A DNA stretch of 20,304 bases from Lysobacterales bacterium CG02_land_8_20_14_3_00_62_12 (lineage in GTDB: Bacteria > Pseudomonadota > Gammaproteobacteria > Xanthomonadales > Ahniellaceae), in contig PEUI01000274.1 in the NCBI GenBank assembly GCA_002785585.1, forward strand, positions 1 to 20,304, written 5' to 3'. Each line of letters starts with the position of its first letter. Position 1 is the first letter of the stretch. The translations under genes were made by a program, and so were the position numbers. The notes below the pieces were generated by a model. That model was not told where the DNA came from and did no database searches. It saw only the letters and a program-made list of their open reading frames with translations. Below are positions 13,167 through 20,304 of this stretch, piece after piece.

Positions 13167-15122
13167 ATGCGCACGAAAGTCGGTCATTATGATGTGGTTT
13201 GCGAGTTGGGGCGCGGCGGCATGGGCGTCGTCTACAAAGGCTTCGAGTCGGCACTCAATCGCTATGTGGCGATCAAGACGCTGTCCGAATCGCTGTCGCA
13301 CGATGAAAGTGTGAAGGAGCGTTTTTTGCGCGAAGCGCGGGCGATGGCGCAGCTCAATGACGCCCACATCATTCAGATTTATTTTATTGGTGAAGACCAG
13401 AATCAACCGTTTTTCGCGATGGAGTTTGTCGAGGGCGAATCGCTGTCTTCATTCCTCAAGCGCGAAGGCCGGATGACGCCGGACCAAGCCGCCAAGGTGA
13501 TCCACCAGACCGCGCTCGGCCTTGCGGTAGCGCACGATGCCGGCGTGGTCCACCGCGATATCAAGCCCGCCAATCTGATGTTGACGACGCGCGGCACGAT
13601 CAAGATCGCCGACTTCGGCATCGCCCTGGCACAGCAGGATTTTTCCAAAAAACTTACCGCGACCGGAGAGTTCGTTGGTACCCCAGGCTACTTGTCGCCG
13701 GAAGTCTGTTTGGCCAAGCCGATGGATCTGCGCTCGGATATCTTCTCGCTCGGCATCGTGCTGTTTGAGATGCTGACCGGACGGATGCCATTCACCGATG
13801 AATCGCCGCTCGGCTTGTTGCTTGAAGTGGTACGTGCGGAAGTGCCCGACGTGCGCCAGCTCAATGGTGAAGTCGATGCCGAATTGGCTCAGATTCTCTC
13901 CCGGATGGTGGCCAAGGAACCGGCGGATCGTTATGCCAGTTGCCACGATCTAGTGGCGGCGTTGCAGCATCTGCCCGCCATTCAGAAGGGCGGGCCGATC
14001 AGCGTCCGCGCCAAATTGCCGTTGGCGGCATCGACCACGATCGGCAGCTTGCCGACACCGGCGGCGCTGTCGCGCGATACGCCGGCGTTGCCGCTGTCGA
14101 ACTTGCCGACACCGCCGCCGCTGCCGGGTGCCACTCGGCTGACCCCAGCCACCGCGCAAGTGGCGGCGGTGCCGGGTCCAGCGACTGCGCCTGGAATCGC
14201 TGCGCACGTGACGGTAATGGATCGTGGCTCGTCGCCGCGGCGCCGTGGTCCCTGGTTGGTGGCTGCGGCGCTGGTGTTGGCCCTGGTTGGCACCGCGTTC
14301 GCGTTCCGCGATCAATTGCCGTTTATCGGCGCTGGCACGGCCGGCCAATCCACGGCAACGACGCCGACGAACGCGGATAGCGCCAGCACGGTGGCGGACG
14401 CCGCTGAAGCGCAGCCTACCCATACCGGTATCGCCGCCAGTGACGATGGCGAAGAAACCCCCGACAACGCGCCCGGACTACAGGCACTGAATGATCTGGC
14501 GCAGAGTCGCAAGGCGCTGGAATCTGCGGGCACCGAGACGGCGATGGCGCCAGCGTCAGCGCCGGCAACCGCCAGCGCCGAGGCGCCGACGGCGATCAAC
14601 ACGGCCGTCACCGAAGCGCCACGCCCAGCGGTGGCACGGATCGCGGCCGCGCCCAAACCGCAACGCCCGGCGGGACCACCCCGCATCATGGTGCTCGCGA
14701 TCGGTGATCGTGGCCTCACCAGCGCCGCCGAACGTACGCTGGAAGCGGCGCTCAGCGAGCAAGGTTTTCGGCTGGCCGATGAAGACGCCATTCCGGGCAT
14801 GAACGCGATCTTGAACAGCCGCCGTCCGGACGTTCCCAGATTGCTCGGGTTGTTGGCGCGGGCCAACAATGTGAGCGCGGTCACGGTGATCAAGGCCGAG
14901 CCACTGGGAACCTCGGAACTGCAGTTTTACGGTCGCCGCGATACCTTGTATTCGGCCAATTTGCACGTGCGCACCTACGACGTGTTTGATCGCTCGGTGA
15001 TCGGCGCTGGCATCAATACCAAGGTGGATTTCACCAACACCAGTGCCGAACAAAAAGGCAGCGAGGCGGTGAACAACAGCTTGGCCGACTACCTGGAATC
15101 GGTCTCACGCTATCGGCGTTGA
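13167..15122 (+). CDS. Transmembrane Ser/Thr protein kinase (PknB-like) with C-terminal extracytoplasmic domain
   Basis: A 651-residue protein. Residues 7 to about 270 form a complete Hanks-type kinase: glycine loop L-G-R-G-G-M-G-V-V-Y-K-G (14-25), the lysine of V-A-I-K (37), H-R-D-I-K-P-A-N (131 on is the catalytic Asp region), D-F-G (149-151), and G-T-P-G-Y-L-S-P-E (171-179). It should be active and of the RD class. An Ala/Pro-rich linker follows (about 280-355), then one transmembrane helix (about 363-380, preceded by P-R-R-R-G-P-W), then a low-complexity Ala/Thr/Glu linker. A compact alpha/beta domain (about 505-651) begins P-R-I-M-V-L-A-I-G-D-R-G and should face the periplasm. I cannot assign that domain; the layout (helix A-E-R-T-L-E-A-A-L, later strand pair, final helix) recalls CsgG/LpoB/FlgO-like folds. 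There is no partner phosphatase here. Confidence 0.9.
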   Translation: MRTKVGHYDVVCELGRGGMGVVYKGFESALNRYVAIKTLSESLSHDESVKERFLREARAMAQLNDAHIIQIYFIGEDQNQPFFAMEFVEGESLSSFLKREGRMTPDQAAKVIHQTALGLAVAHDAGVVHRDIKPANLMLTTRGTIKIADFGIALAQQDFSKKLTATGEFVGTPGYLSPEVCLAKPMDLRSDIFSLGIVLFEMLTGRMPFTDESPLGLLLEVVRAEVPDVRQLNGEVDAELAQILSRMVAKEPADRYASCHDLVAALQHLPAIQKGGPISVRAKLPLAASTTIGSLPTPAALSRDTPALPLSNLPTPPPLPGATRLTPATAQVAAVPGPATAPGIAAHVTVMDRGSSPRRRGPWLVAAALVLALVGTAFAFRDQLPFIGAGTAGQSTATTPTNADSASTVADAAEAQPTHTGIAASDDGEETPDNAPGLQALNDLAQSRKALESAGTETAMAPASAPATASAEAPTAINTAVTEAPRPAVARIAAAPKPQRPAGPPRIMVLAIGDRGLTSAAERTLEAALSEQGFRLADEDAIPGMNAILNSRRPDVPRLLGLLARANNVSAVTVIKAEPLGTSELQFYGRRDTLYSANLHVRTYDVFDRSVIGAGINTKVDFTNTSAEQKGSEAVNNSLADYLESVSRYRR

Positions 15123-15162
15123 GGCTTGCCGAAGGGTTCAATCCATGGCAAGACCTGTGTTG

Positions 15163-15187
15163 ATGGCGGGAAGTCATGGCGGGAAGT
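15163..15187. repeat. Short direct repeat
   Basis: ATGGCGGGAAGT occurs at 15163-15174 and again at 15176-15187, separated by one base, in the gap after the kinase gene. It overlaps the left edge of the inverted element that follows; it may be slippage or a footprint of insertion. Confidence 0.7.
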
Positions 15188-15282
15188 AGGGTGGATAAGC
15201 GCAGCGCATCCACCAACTTCTGTCCTCTGTCGTCTGTCTTCCGTCCTCTGACAGGTGGATGCGCTGCGCTTATCCACACTAC
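15186..15282. repeat. Pair of 29-bp palindromic units in inverted orientation
   Basis: The left unit (15186-15214) starts GTAGGGTGGATAAGCGCAGC and ends ATCCACC; it is itself palindromic at its ends (GGTGGAT with ATCCACC). The right unit (15254-15282) is its reverse complement at 28 of 29 positions. The 39-bp loop is a pyrimidine-rich run of CTGTC/CTCTG steps. Such GGTGGAT palindromes are a known type of dispersed repeat in proteobacteria. The pair can form either two small hairpins or one long stem and sits between the convergent kinase and uvrD genes, where it could stop transcription from both sides. Confidence 0.85.
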
Positions 15283-15300
15283 AGAAGCGCACACATTTAC

Positions 15301-15337
15301 TGTAGGTTTCGGCGCGCTACGGCCTCGGCGCTCTACA
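15301..15337. repeat. Possible palindromic unit overlapping the uvrD stop codon
   Basis: TGTAG at 15301-15305 pairs with CTACA at 15333-15337, with GC-rich and partly complementary sequence between. The right arm contains the uvrD stop codon. The inner pairing is poor, so this is a tentative call. Confidence 0.35.
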
Positions 15338-17531
15338 ACACGGTGAGCTGGGCGAAGCCAAGCACCAGCCATTTGCGACCGGAGTTGGCGAAGTTGATCT
15401 GCACGCGGGCGTGCGCACCGGCGCCTTCGAAATCGGTAACGACGCCATCGCCAAAACTGGCGTGACGCACGTTCGCGCCGAGTTTGATCGGTGGGGTTTC
15501 CACCACGCCGCCGCGTAGAAGCCCGCGTTCGGCGAGAAAACTGCTGGCATTGCGGCCAAATGCGCTTGGGCGAGCCACCTGCACGCGGGGCCGCACGTCC
15601 TGCAGCACGGTGTTCGGCATCTCGCTCAAAAATCGCGATGGCCGATTGAACGTATCCATGCCGTGCCAGCGTCGCGACTCGGCATAACACAGCACCAGCT
15701 TTTGGCGGGCGCGGGTGATGCCGACATAAGCCAGTCGGCGTTCCTCCTGCAGCCGACCTTCTTCGTCCAGTGATTTTTGGCTCGGAAACAGGCCATCTTC
15801 CAGGCCGACCAGGAACACCAGCGGAAACTCCAGGCCTTTGGCCGAGTGCAGGGTCATCAGTTGCACGCAATCTTCCCAGGCCTCGCCCTCGGCATCGCCG
15901 GCTTCCAGCGCGGCGTGCGCCAGAAACGCTGCCAACTCGGACAAACCCGCTTCGCGATCCTCCGGGCTGCGCTCAAATCGCGCGGCGACGTTGATCAATT
16001 CGTCGAGATTTTCCAGACGCGATTCGGCCTGGCCTTTGGCATTCGCTTGGTAGTGTGCTTTCAGTGCCGATCGCTCGATGACATTGGCCATTTGTTCGGC
16101 CAGGGTCAGCGCATCATGCTCGCGTGCCAACTGCTCGATCAGTTCGGCGAACGCCCGCAGCGCCGCTTTGGCGCGTGCCGCCAACAGCCCACCGGCCAGC
16201 TCGGCCTGGACGGCGTCCCACATCGACAATTTCTGGTCACGGCCACGGCTGCGGAGCGCGTCCAAAGTGCGCTCGCCGATGCCTCGTGGCGGCGTGTTCA
16301 CCGCCCGCTCGAACGCTGCGTCATCGTGGCGATTGCCGCATAGCCGCAAATACGACAAGGCATCCTTGATTTCCATGCGATCAAAAAACCGCAGGCCGCC
16401 GTAAACCCGGTAGGGAATCGCCTCGACCATCAGCGCTTCTTCGAATAGCCGCGATTGCGCATTGGAACGGTAGAGAATGGCGCAGCCGTCATTGCGGCCG
16501 CCCTCGCGAACTGCCTGTTTGATGCGATCGATCACGAAGCGCGCTTCGTCCTGCTCGTTGTACGCGGCATACAGATCGAGTGCCTCGCCGAGCTCGCTTT
16601 CGGTCCACAGTTGCTTGCCAAGGCGCCCGGGATTGTTGGCGATGACCGCATTGGCCGCAATCAGAATGTTGCCGGTGGAACGGTAGTTCCGTTCCAGTCG
16701 AAGTGTTTTCGCCCCCGGAAAATCACGCAAAAATTGCTGCACGTTCTCGACCTTGGCACCACGCCAACCGTAAATCGCTTGATCGTCGTCGCCGACCACG
16801 AACACTTGCCCGGTGGCCCCAGCGAGCAGACGAATCCAGGCGTACTGCAGCGTGTTGGTGTCCTGAAATTCGTCGATCAACAAATGCCGAAAGCGCTCGC
16901 GGTAATGCTTGAGCAATTCATCGTGGTTGAGCCAGAGTTCGTGGGCGCGCAGCAGCAACTCGGCAAAATCGACCAATCCAGAACGCTGACAGTGCTCTTC
17001 ATAGTTGCGGTAAATATCGATCTGCGTCTTCAACGCCGGATTGAAATCGACCGGGATGGCGCCGGGACGCTTGCCTTCGTCTTTCCAGCCATTGATCAGC
17101 GCGGCGGCTTGCCGCGCCGGCCAGCGTGCCTCTTCCAGACCGAGACCATTGATGATGCGCTTGAGCAAACGCGTCTGATCGTCGGCGTCGAGAATTTGAA
17201 AGGTCTCCGGCAAACCGGCCTCGCGCCAATGCTGGCGCAACAAGCGGTGGGCGATGCCGTGAAAGGTCCCGATCCACAAGCCACGCGTGCCACTTGGCAT
17301 CAACTGCTCGGCGCGGTGACGCATTTCGCCCGCGGCCTTGTTGGTAAACGTCACCGCGAGGATCGACCAGGGCGACACCCGTTCGACTTCGGTCAGCCAG
17401 CCAATGCGATGCGTCAGCACCCGCGTTTTGCCGCTGCCGGCGCCGGCCAGCACCAGATAATGCCCGGTCGGCGCGCACACCGCTTCGCGCTGGGCCGGGT
17501 TGAGTGGATCAATCAGATGCGAGACATCCAT
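15333..17531 (-). CDS. uvrD: DNA helicase II
   Basis: A 732-residue superfamily 1A helicase, close to the 720 residues of E. coli UvrD. It unwinds DNA 3' to 5' in nucleotide excision and mismatch repair. Motifs are present in order: Q motif L-N-P-A-Q-R-E-A-V, Walker A A-G-A-G-S-G-K-T (29-36), F-T-N-K-A-A-G-E-M, G-T-F-H, Walker B I-D-E-F-Q-D-T (219-225), G-D-D-D-Q-A-I-Y-G-W-R-G-A, L-E-R-N-Y-R-S-T, T-L-H-S-A-K-G-L-E-F, and R-R-L-A-Y-V-G-I-T-R-A-R. The C-terminal tail has the V-R-H-A-S-F-G-D-G-V-V Tudor-like segment, typical of UvrD rather than Rep. I chose the ATG at 17531 because M-D-V-S-H-L matches the E. coli start; a TTG two codons earlier is unlikely. No good Shine-Dalgarno site is seen. 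It is divergent from oleA. Confidence 0.96.
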   Translation of the reverse strand: MDVSHLIDPLNPAQREAVCAPTGHYLVLAGAGSGKTRVLTHRIGWLTEVERVSPWSILAVTFTNKAAGEMRHRAEQLMPSGTRGLWIGTFHGIAHRLLRQHWREAGLPETFQILDADDQTRLLKRIINGLGLEEARWPARQAAALINGWKDEGKRPGAIPVDFNPALKTQIDIYRNYEEHCQRSGLVDFAELLLRAHELWLNHDELLKHYRERFRHLLIDEFQDTNTLQYAWIRLLAGATGQVFVVGDDDQAIYGWRGAKVENVQQFLRDFPGAKTLRLERNYRSTGNILIAANAVIANNPGRLGKQLWTESELGEALDLYAAYNEQDEARFVIDRIKQAVREGGRNDGCAILYRSNAQSRLFEEALMVEAIPYRVYGGLRFFDRMEIKDALSYLRLCGNRHDDAAFERAVNTPPRGIGERTLDALRSRGRDQKLSMWDAVQAELAGGLLAARAKAALRAFAELIEQLAREHDALTLAEQMANVIERSALKAHYQANAKGQAESRLENLDELINVAARFERSPEDREAGLSELAAFLAHAALEAGDAEGEAWEDCVQLMTLHSAKGLEFPLVFLVGLEDGLFPSQKSLDEEGRLQEERRLAYVGITRARQKLVLCYAESRRWHGMDTFNRPSRFLSEMPNTVLQDVRPRVQVARPSAFGRNASSFLAERGLLRGGVVETPPIKLGANVRHASFGDGVVTDFEGAGAHARVQINFANSGRKWLVLGFAQLTVL

Positions 17532-17701
17532 CGGCAATCACGTTACTGGAGCCCGCTAGTATGACGCAGCCGCACCGGCGGTCGGGCTGGCGGCCGCGCC
17601 GATGCGGCAGCAATCACCGGTAACCAGCCAACCCGACTTGGTAATACCGCGGCCAGTGCGCTAGCCTGTCGGCCCTCATCGCGCTTCCGGACCAGACCCC
17701 C

Positions 17702-18718
17702 ATGTTGTACAAGCACGTTTCGATTGTCAGTGTTACCCATATCGATGCCCCAGTGCGGCTGACATCCGCCGCCATCATGGAGCGTCTGCAGCCAACACTG
17801 GATCGACTCGGGGTGCGCGACAACTTGTTGGTGGATGTCGCCGGTATCAACGCCCGACGGATGTGGGGCGGGCCAATGCAGCCTTCGGATGCGGCGACCA
17901 TGGCGGCACAAAAAGCATTGGCGGAAAGTGGCGTGGCGTACGAGAGCATCGGTATCCTGATCAATACCTCGGTGTGTCGGGATTATCTGGAGCCAAGCAC
18001 CGCCAGCATCATTCACGGCAATCTGGGTCTGGCCGATACCTGCCAGAACTTCGATGTCGGCAATGCCTGTCTGGCGTTCCTCAATGGTATGGATATTGCC
18101 GCACGAATGATCGAGCGCGGCGATATCGAATACGCCTTGATCGTCGATGGTGAAACCGCCGACACCATCAGCGAGCGTACCATCGAACGGATGCTGCTAC
18201 CGGACGTGAGCGCCGAGCAGTTCCGCAACGAGTTTGCGTCGTTGACCCTGGGTTCGGGGGCCGCCGCGATGGTGATGGCGCGTTCCGAGCTGGCCCCGGA
18301 CGGCCACCGCTATCTGGGTTGTGTGACGCGGGCGGCGACCAATTTTTCGCACCTATGTCGCGGCAATCTGGATCGCATGGTCACCGACACCCGCAGCTTG
18401 CTGGTGGAAGGCTTGAAATTGGCCGCCAAGACTTTTCAGGCGGCCCGCGCCAGTCTGGGCTGGGCCAGCGGCGAGCTCGATGAGTTCGTCGTCCATCAGA
18501 TCAGCAAAGTACACACCACCGCGATCTGCGAACTGCTTGGCATCGACCCGAAAAAGATGCTTACGGTGTTCCCCGAGTTCGGCAATATCGGCCCGGCCTC
18601 GGTGCCGATTGCGCTGTCCAAACTGAAAGAATTGGGTCGCCTCAAAAAAGGTCATCGGATCGGCCTGCTCGGCATTGGCTCCGGACTCAATTGCTCGATG
18701 GCCGAAGTGGTCTGGTAA
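17702..18718 (+). CDS. oleA: OleA, acyl-CoA head-to-head (non-decarboxylative Claisen) condensing thiolase
   Basis: A 338-residue thiolase-superfamily protein that I recognise as OleA, the first enzyme of long-chain olefin synthesis, which joins two fatty acyl-CoAs into a beta-keto acid. Length and sequence fit Xanthomonas campestris OleA from end to end. Catalytic Cys123 lies in G-N-A-C-L-A-F, His265 in V-V-H-Q-I-S, and Asn295 in F-G-N-I-G-P-A-S. Glu97 in Y-L-E-P-S-T corresponds to the glutamate that reaches into the partner subunit's active site. The end G-I-G-S-G-L-N-C-S-M-A-E-V-V-W is also typical. FabH-like ketosynthase III is the alternative but lacks this Glu and tail. The ATG at 17702 has no evident Shine-Dalgarno site. 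oleB, oleC and oleD are not downstream; glnA follows on the other strand. Confidence 0.92.
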   Translation: MLYKHVSIVSVTHIDAPVRLTSAAIMERLQPTLDRLGVRDNLLVDVAGINARRMWGGPMQPSDAATMAAQKALAESGVAYESIGILINTSVCRDYLEPSTASIIHGNLGLADTCQNFDVGNACLAFLNGMDIAARMIERGDIEYALIVDGETADTISERTIERMLLPDVSAEQFRNEFASLTLGSGAAAMVMARSELAPDGHRYLGCVTRAATNFSHLCRGNLDRMVTDTRSLLVEGLKLAAKTFQAARASLGWASGELDEFVVHQISKVHTTAICELLGIDPKKMLTVFPEFGNIGPASVPIALSKLKELGRLKKGHRIGLLGIGSGLNCSMAEVVW

Positions 18719-18771
18719 GCGGTTTGGGAGACGGGCGTGGCGCGTCGATCACAGCGCAAGAACGGAGCGAC

Positions 18772-18843
18772 TGTGGGAGCGCCGAGAAGGGCCGTGATTT
18801 TTCGACAACTTCGACAATCACGACGCTTGTCGACGCTCGCACA
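18772..18843. repeat. 28-bp imperfect inverted repeat between oleA and glnA
   Basis: The left arm 18772-18799 starts TGTGGGAGCG and ends CGTGATT. The right arm 18816-18843 starts AATCACG and ends CGCTCGCACA. They pair at 23 of 28 positions around a 16-bp loop that holds TTCGACAACTTCGAC. The TGTGGGAGCG end resembles a dispersed repeat type common in Pseudomonas and Xanthomonas relatives. It lies between two convergent stop codons and is a candidate two-way transcription barrier. Confidence 0.8.
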
Positions 18844-18867
18844 ACGGCGATTCGCGCCTGACGCTGC

Positions 18868-20277
18868 TTAAATCGAGTAGTACATCTGAAACTCCAGTGG
18901 GTGGGTGGCAGCGCGGAACTTGGTGACCTCCTGCATTTTCAATTCGATGTAACCGTCGATCAGGTCGTCGGTAAACACCCCGCCGGCTTTGAGGAAATCG
19001 CGATCCTGATCGAGCGCGTCGAGCGCCTGGTCGAGTGAATGGCAGACGGTCGGGATTTTCTTGCCTTCTTCCGGCGGCAGGTCGTAGAGGTCTTTGTCCA
19101 TGGCCTCGCCCGGATCAATCTTGTTGCGGATGCCGTCCAGACCCGCCATCAGCAAGGCGGTAAAAGTCAGGTAGCCGGAATTGACCGGGTCCGGAAAGCG
19201 AATTTCGATGCGTCGGCCCTTGGGGCTGGATACCCAAGGAATGCGGCACGATGCTGAACGGTTGCGCGCCGAATAGGCGAGCATCACCGGCGCCTCGAAA
19301 CCCGGCACCAGGCGCTTGTAACTGTTGGTGGTGGAGTTGGTAAAGGCGTTGATCGCGCGGGCGTGCTTGAAGATGCCGCCGATGTACCAGAGTGCCAATT
19401 GCGACAGGCCACCGTAACCATCACCCGAGAACAGGTTCTGCCCGGCCTTGGCCAAAGATTGGTGGACATGCATGCCGGAACCGTTGTCGCCGACCAGCGG
19501 CTTGGGCATGAAAGTGGCGGTCTTGCCATTGCGGTGGGCGACGTTCTTGACGATGTATTTCATGTTCAACAACTCGTCGGCCTTTTGCACCAGGGTGTTG
19601 AACTTGACGCCGATCTCGCATTGGCCGGCGGTGGCCACTTCGTGGTGATGCACTTCGACGGTTTGCCCCATGCCTTCCAGTAGCTTGCACATTTCACCGC
19701 GGATATCGCCGAGCGCATCGACCGGGGCCACCGGGAAATAGCCGCCCTTGATGCCGGGTCGGTGACCGCTATTGCCAGACTCGAACTTGCGGTTGGAACT
19801 CCAGGCGGCTTCTTCGGAATCGATCTCGAAACTGGCCGCGTTGATGGTGTTCTGATAGCGCACGCTGTCGAAAATAAAGAACTCGGGTTCCGGCCCGAAA
19901 AATGCCGAGTCGGCGACGCCGCTGGATTTGACGAAGGCCTCGGCACGCTTGGCGGCCGAACGCGGGCAGCGGCCGTAAGCCTGCATCGTCGAGGGTTCGA
20001 GCACATCGCAGACCAGAATCAGCGTCGCGTGTTCGGTGAACGGGTCGATCACCGCCGAGCCGACATCGGGCATCAGCACCATGTCGGATTCGTTGATGCC
20101 TTTCCAGCCAGCGATCGACGAACCATCGAACATTTTGCCGTCTTCAAACAGGCTGGCATCGACCCCGCTGGCGGGAAAGCCGACGTGGTGTTGCACCCCA
20201 CGCAGGTCGGCAAATCGCAAATCGATGAACTCAATCTCGTGGTCTTTGATCAGTTTCAATACGTTTTCGACAGACAT
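18868..20277 (-). CDS. glnA: Glutamine synthetase type I
   Basis: A 469-residue protein, the same length as E. coli GlnA, which makes glutamine from glutamate, ammonia and ATP as a dodecamer. Family blocks are all seen: K-M-F-D-G-S-S-I near the start, F-G-P-E-P-E-F-F-I-F-D, H-H-H-E-V-A-T-A-G-Q, F-M-P-K-P, G-D-N-G-S-G-M-H-V-H-Q-S, N-R-S-A-S-C-R-I-P, and R-F-P-D-P. D-L-Y-D-L-P-P-E-E near the C-terminus carries Tyr398, the position adenylylated by GlnE, so the usual post-translational control is expected. I chose the ATG at 20277, which has GGAG (20284-20287) six bases upstream and gives the standard N-terminus. A start four codons earlier would cover this site. Only 27 bp of upstream DNA are in the window, so the promoter (often sigma54/NtrC) cannot be seen. 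Confidence 0.97.
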   Translation of the reverse strand: MSVENVLKLIKDHEIEFIDLRFADLRGVQHHVGFPASGVDASLFEDGKMFDGSSIAGWKGINESDMVLMPDVGSAVIDPFTEHATLILVCDVLEPSTMQAYGRCPRSAAKRAEAFVKSSGVADSAFFGPEPEFFIFDSVRYQNTINAASFEIDSEEAAWSSNRKFESGNSGHRPGIKGGYFPVAPVDALGDIRGEMCKLLEGMGQTVEVHHHEVATAGQCEIGVKFNTLVQKADELLNMKYIVKNVAHRNGKTATFMPKPLVGDNGSGMHVHQSLAKAGQNLFSGDGYGGLSQLALWYIGGIFKHARAINAFTNSTTNSYKRLVPGFEAPVMLAYSARNRSASCRIPWVSSPKGRRIEIRFPDPVNSGYLTFTALLMAGLDGIRNKIDPGEAMDKDLYDLPPEEGKKIPTVCHSLDQALDALDQDRDFLKAGGVFTDDLIDGYIELKMQEVTKFRAATHPLEFQMYYSI

Positions 20278-20304
20278 GTTGCACTCCATTGGTGAAAAAT
20301 CGCG

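Noticed and set aside
11916..13406. Long 496-residue version of the solute-binding protein
   Set aside because: The extra N-terminus is antisense to the kinase gene and would bury the signal peptide; ATG 13001 has its own ribosome site.
16455..17564. 369-codon plus-strand frame
   Set aside because: Antisense to uvrD, no recognisable domain; a by-product of GC-rich codon use.

Overview
The window looks like chromosomal DNA of a gammaproteobacterium in or near the Xanthomonadales/Lysobacterales. This rests on gene content: a divergently placed hemD-hemX-hemY set without hemC, cysD followed by a fused cysNC, an OleA that fits the Xanthomonas enzyme over its whole length, GC-rich coding sequence, and a secreted enzyme ending in an F-A-N-G-F-E tail. 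The genus cannot be fixed from the sequence alone.

Layout. 1-643: 3' part of a secreted PQQ-type sugar dehydrogenase gene. 644-874: degenerate palindromic repeats. 875-1782 (-): a thioesterase-fold gene translationally coupled to a small exported protein. 1921-5103 (+): hemD, hemX, hemY. 5181-8580 (-): a histone-deacetylase-family gene broken by an in-frame amber codon, then an NAD-type aldehyde dehydrogenase, then its usual DUF779 partner. The last two are separated by a 413-bp gap full of palindromes and a G-rich 12-bp tandem repeat. 8821-11609 (+): cysD-cysNC, the sulfate activation operon. 11610-11915: a second cluster of the same palindromic repeat family. 11916-13001 (-): an orphan TRAP-type solute-binding lipoprotein. 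13167-15122 (+): a transmembrane Ser/Thr protein kinase. 15123-15332: inverted palindromic elements. 15333-17531 (-): uvrD. 17702-18718 (+): oleA. 18719-18867: a long inverted repeat between convergent genes. 18868-20277 (-): glnA.

Most genes are housekeeping: haem synthesis, assimilatory sulfate activation (ATP sulfurylase plus APS kinase), DNA repair and nitrogen assimilation. The accessory interest lies in the interrupted deacetylase-like gene, the kinase with an unassigned C-terminal extracytoplasmic domain, the oleA without oleBCD immediately downstream, the transporter-less TRAP receptor, and especially the intergenic repeats. At least three palindromic repeat families fill many of the gene 3' ends. 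One composite recurs about 6 kb apart with 33 of 34 and 44 of 48 bases conserved in its two halves.

I found no tRNA, rRNA, CRISPR array, insertion sequence or prophage gene. I see no convincing candidate for a wholly new multi-gene system. The repeat composites and the amber-interrupted gene are the observations most worth following.
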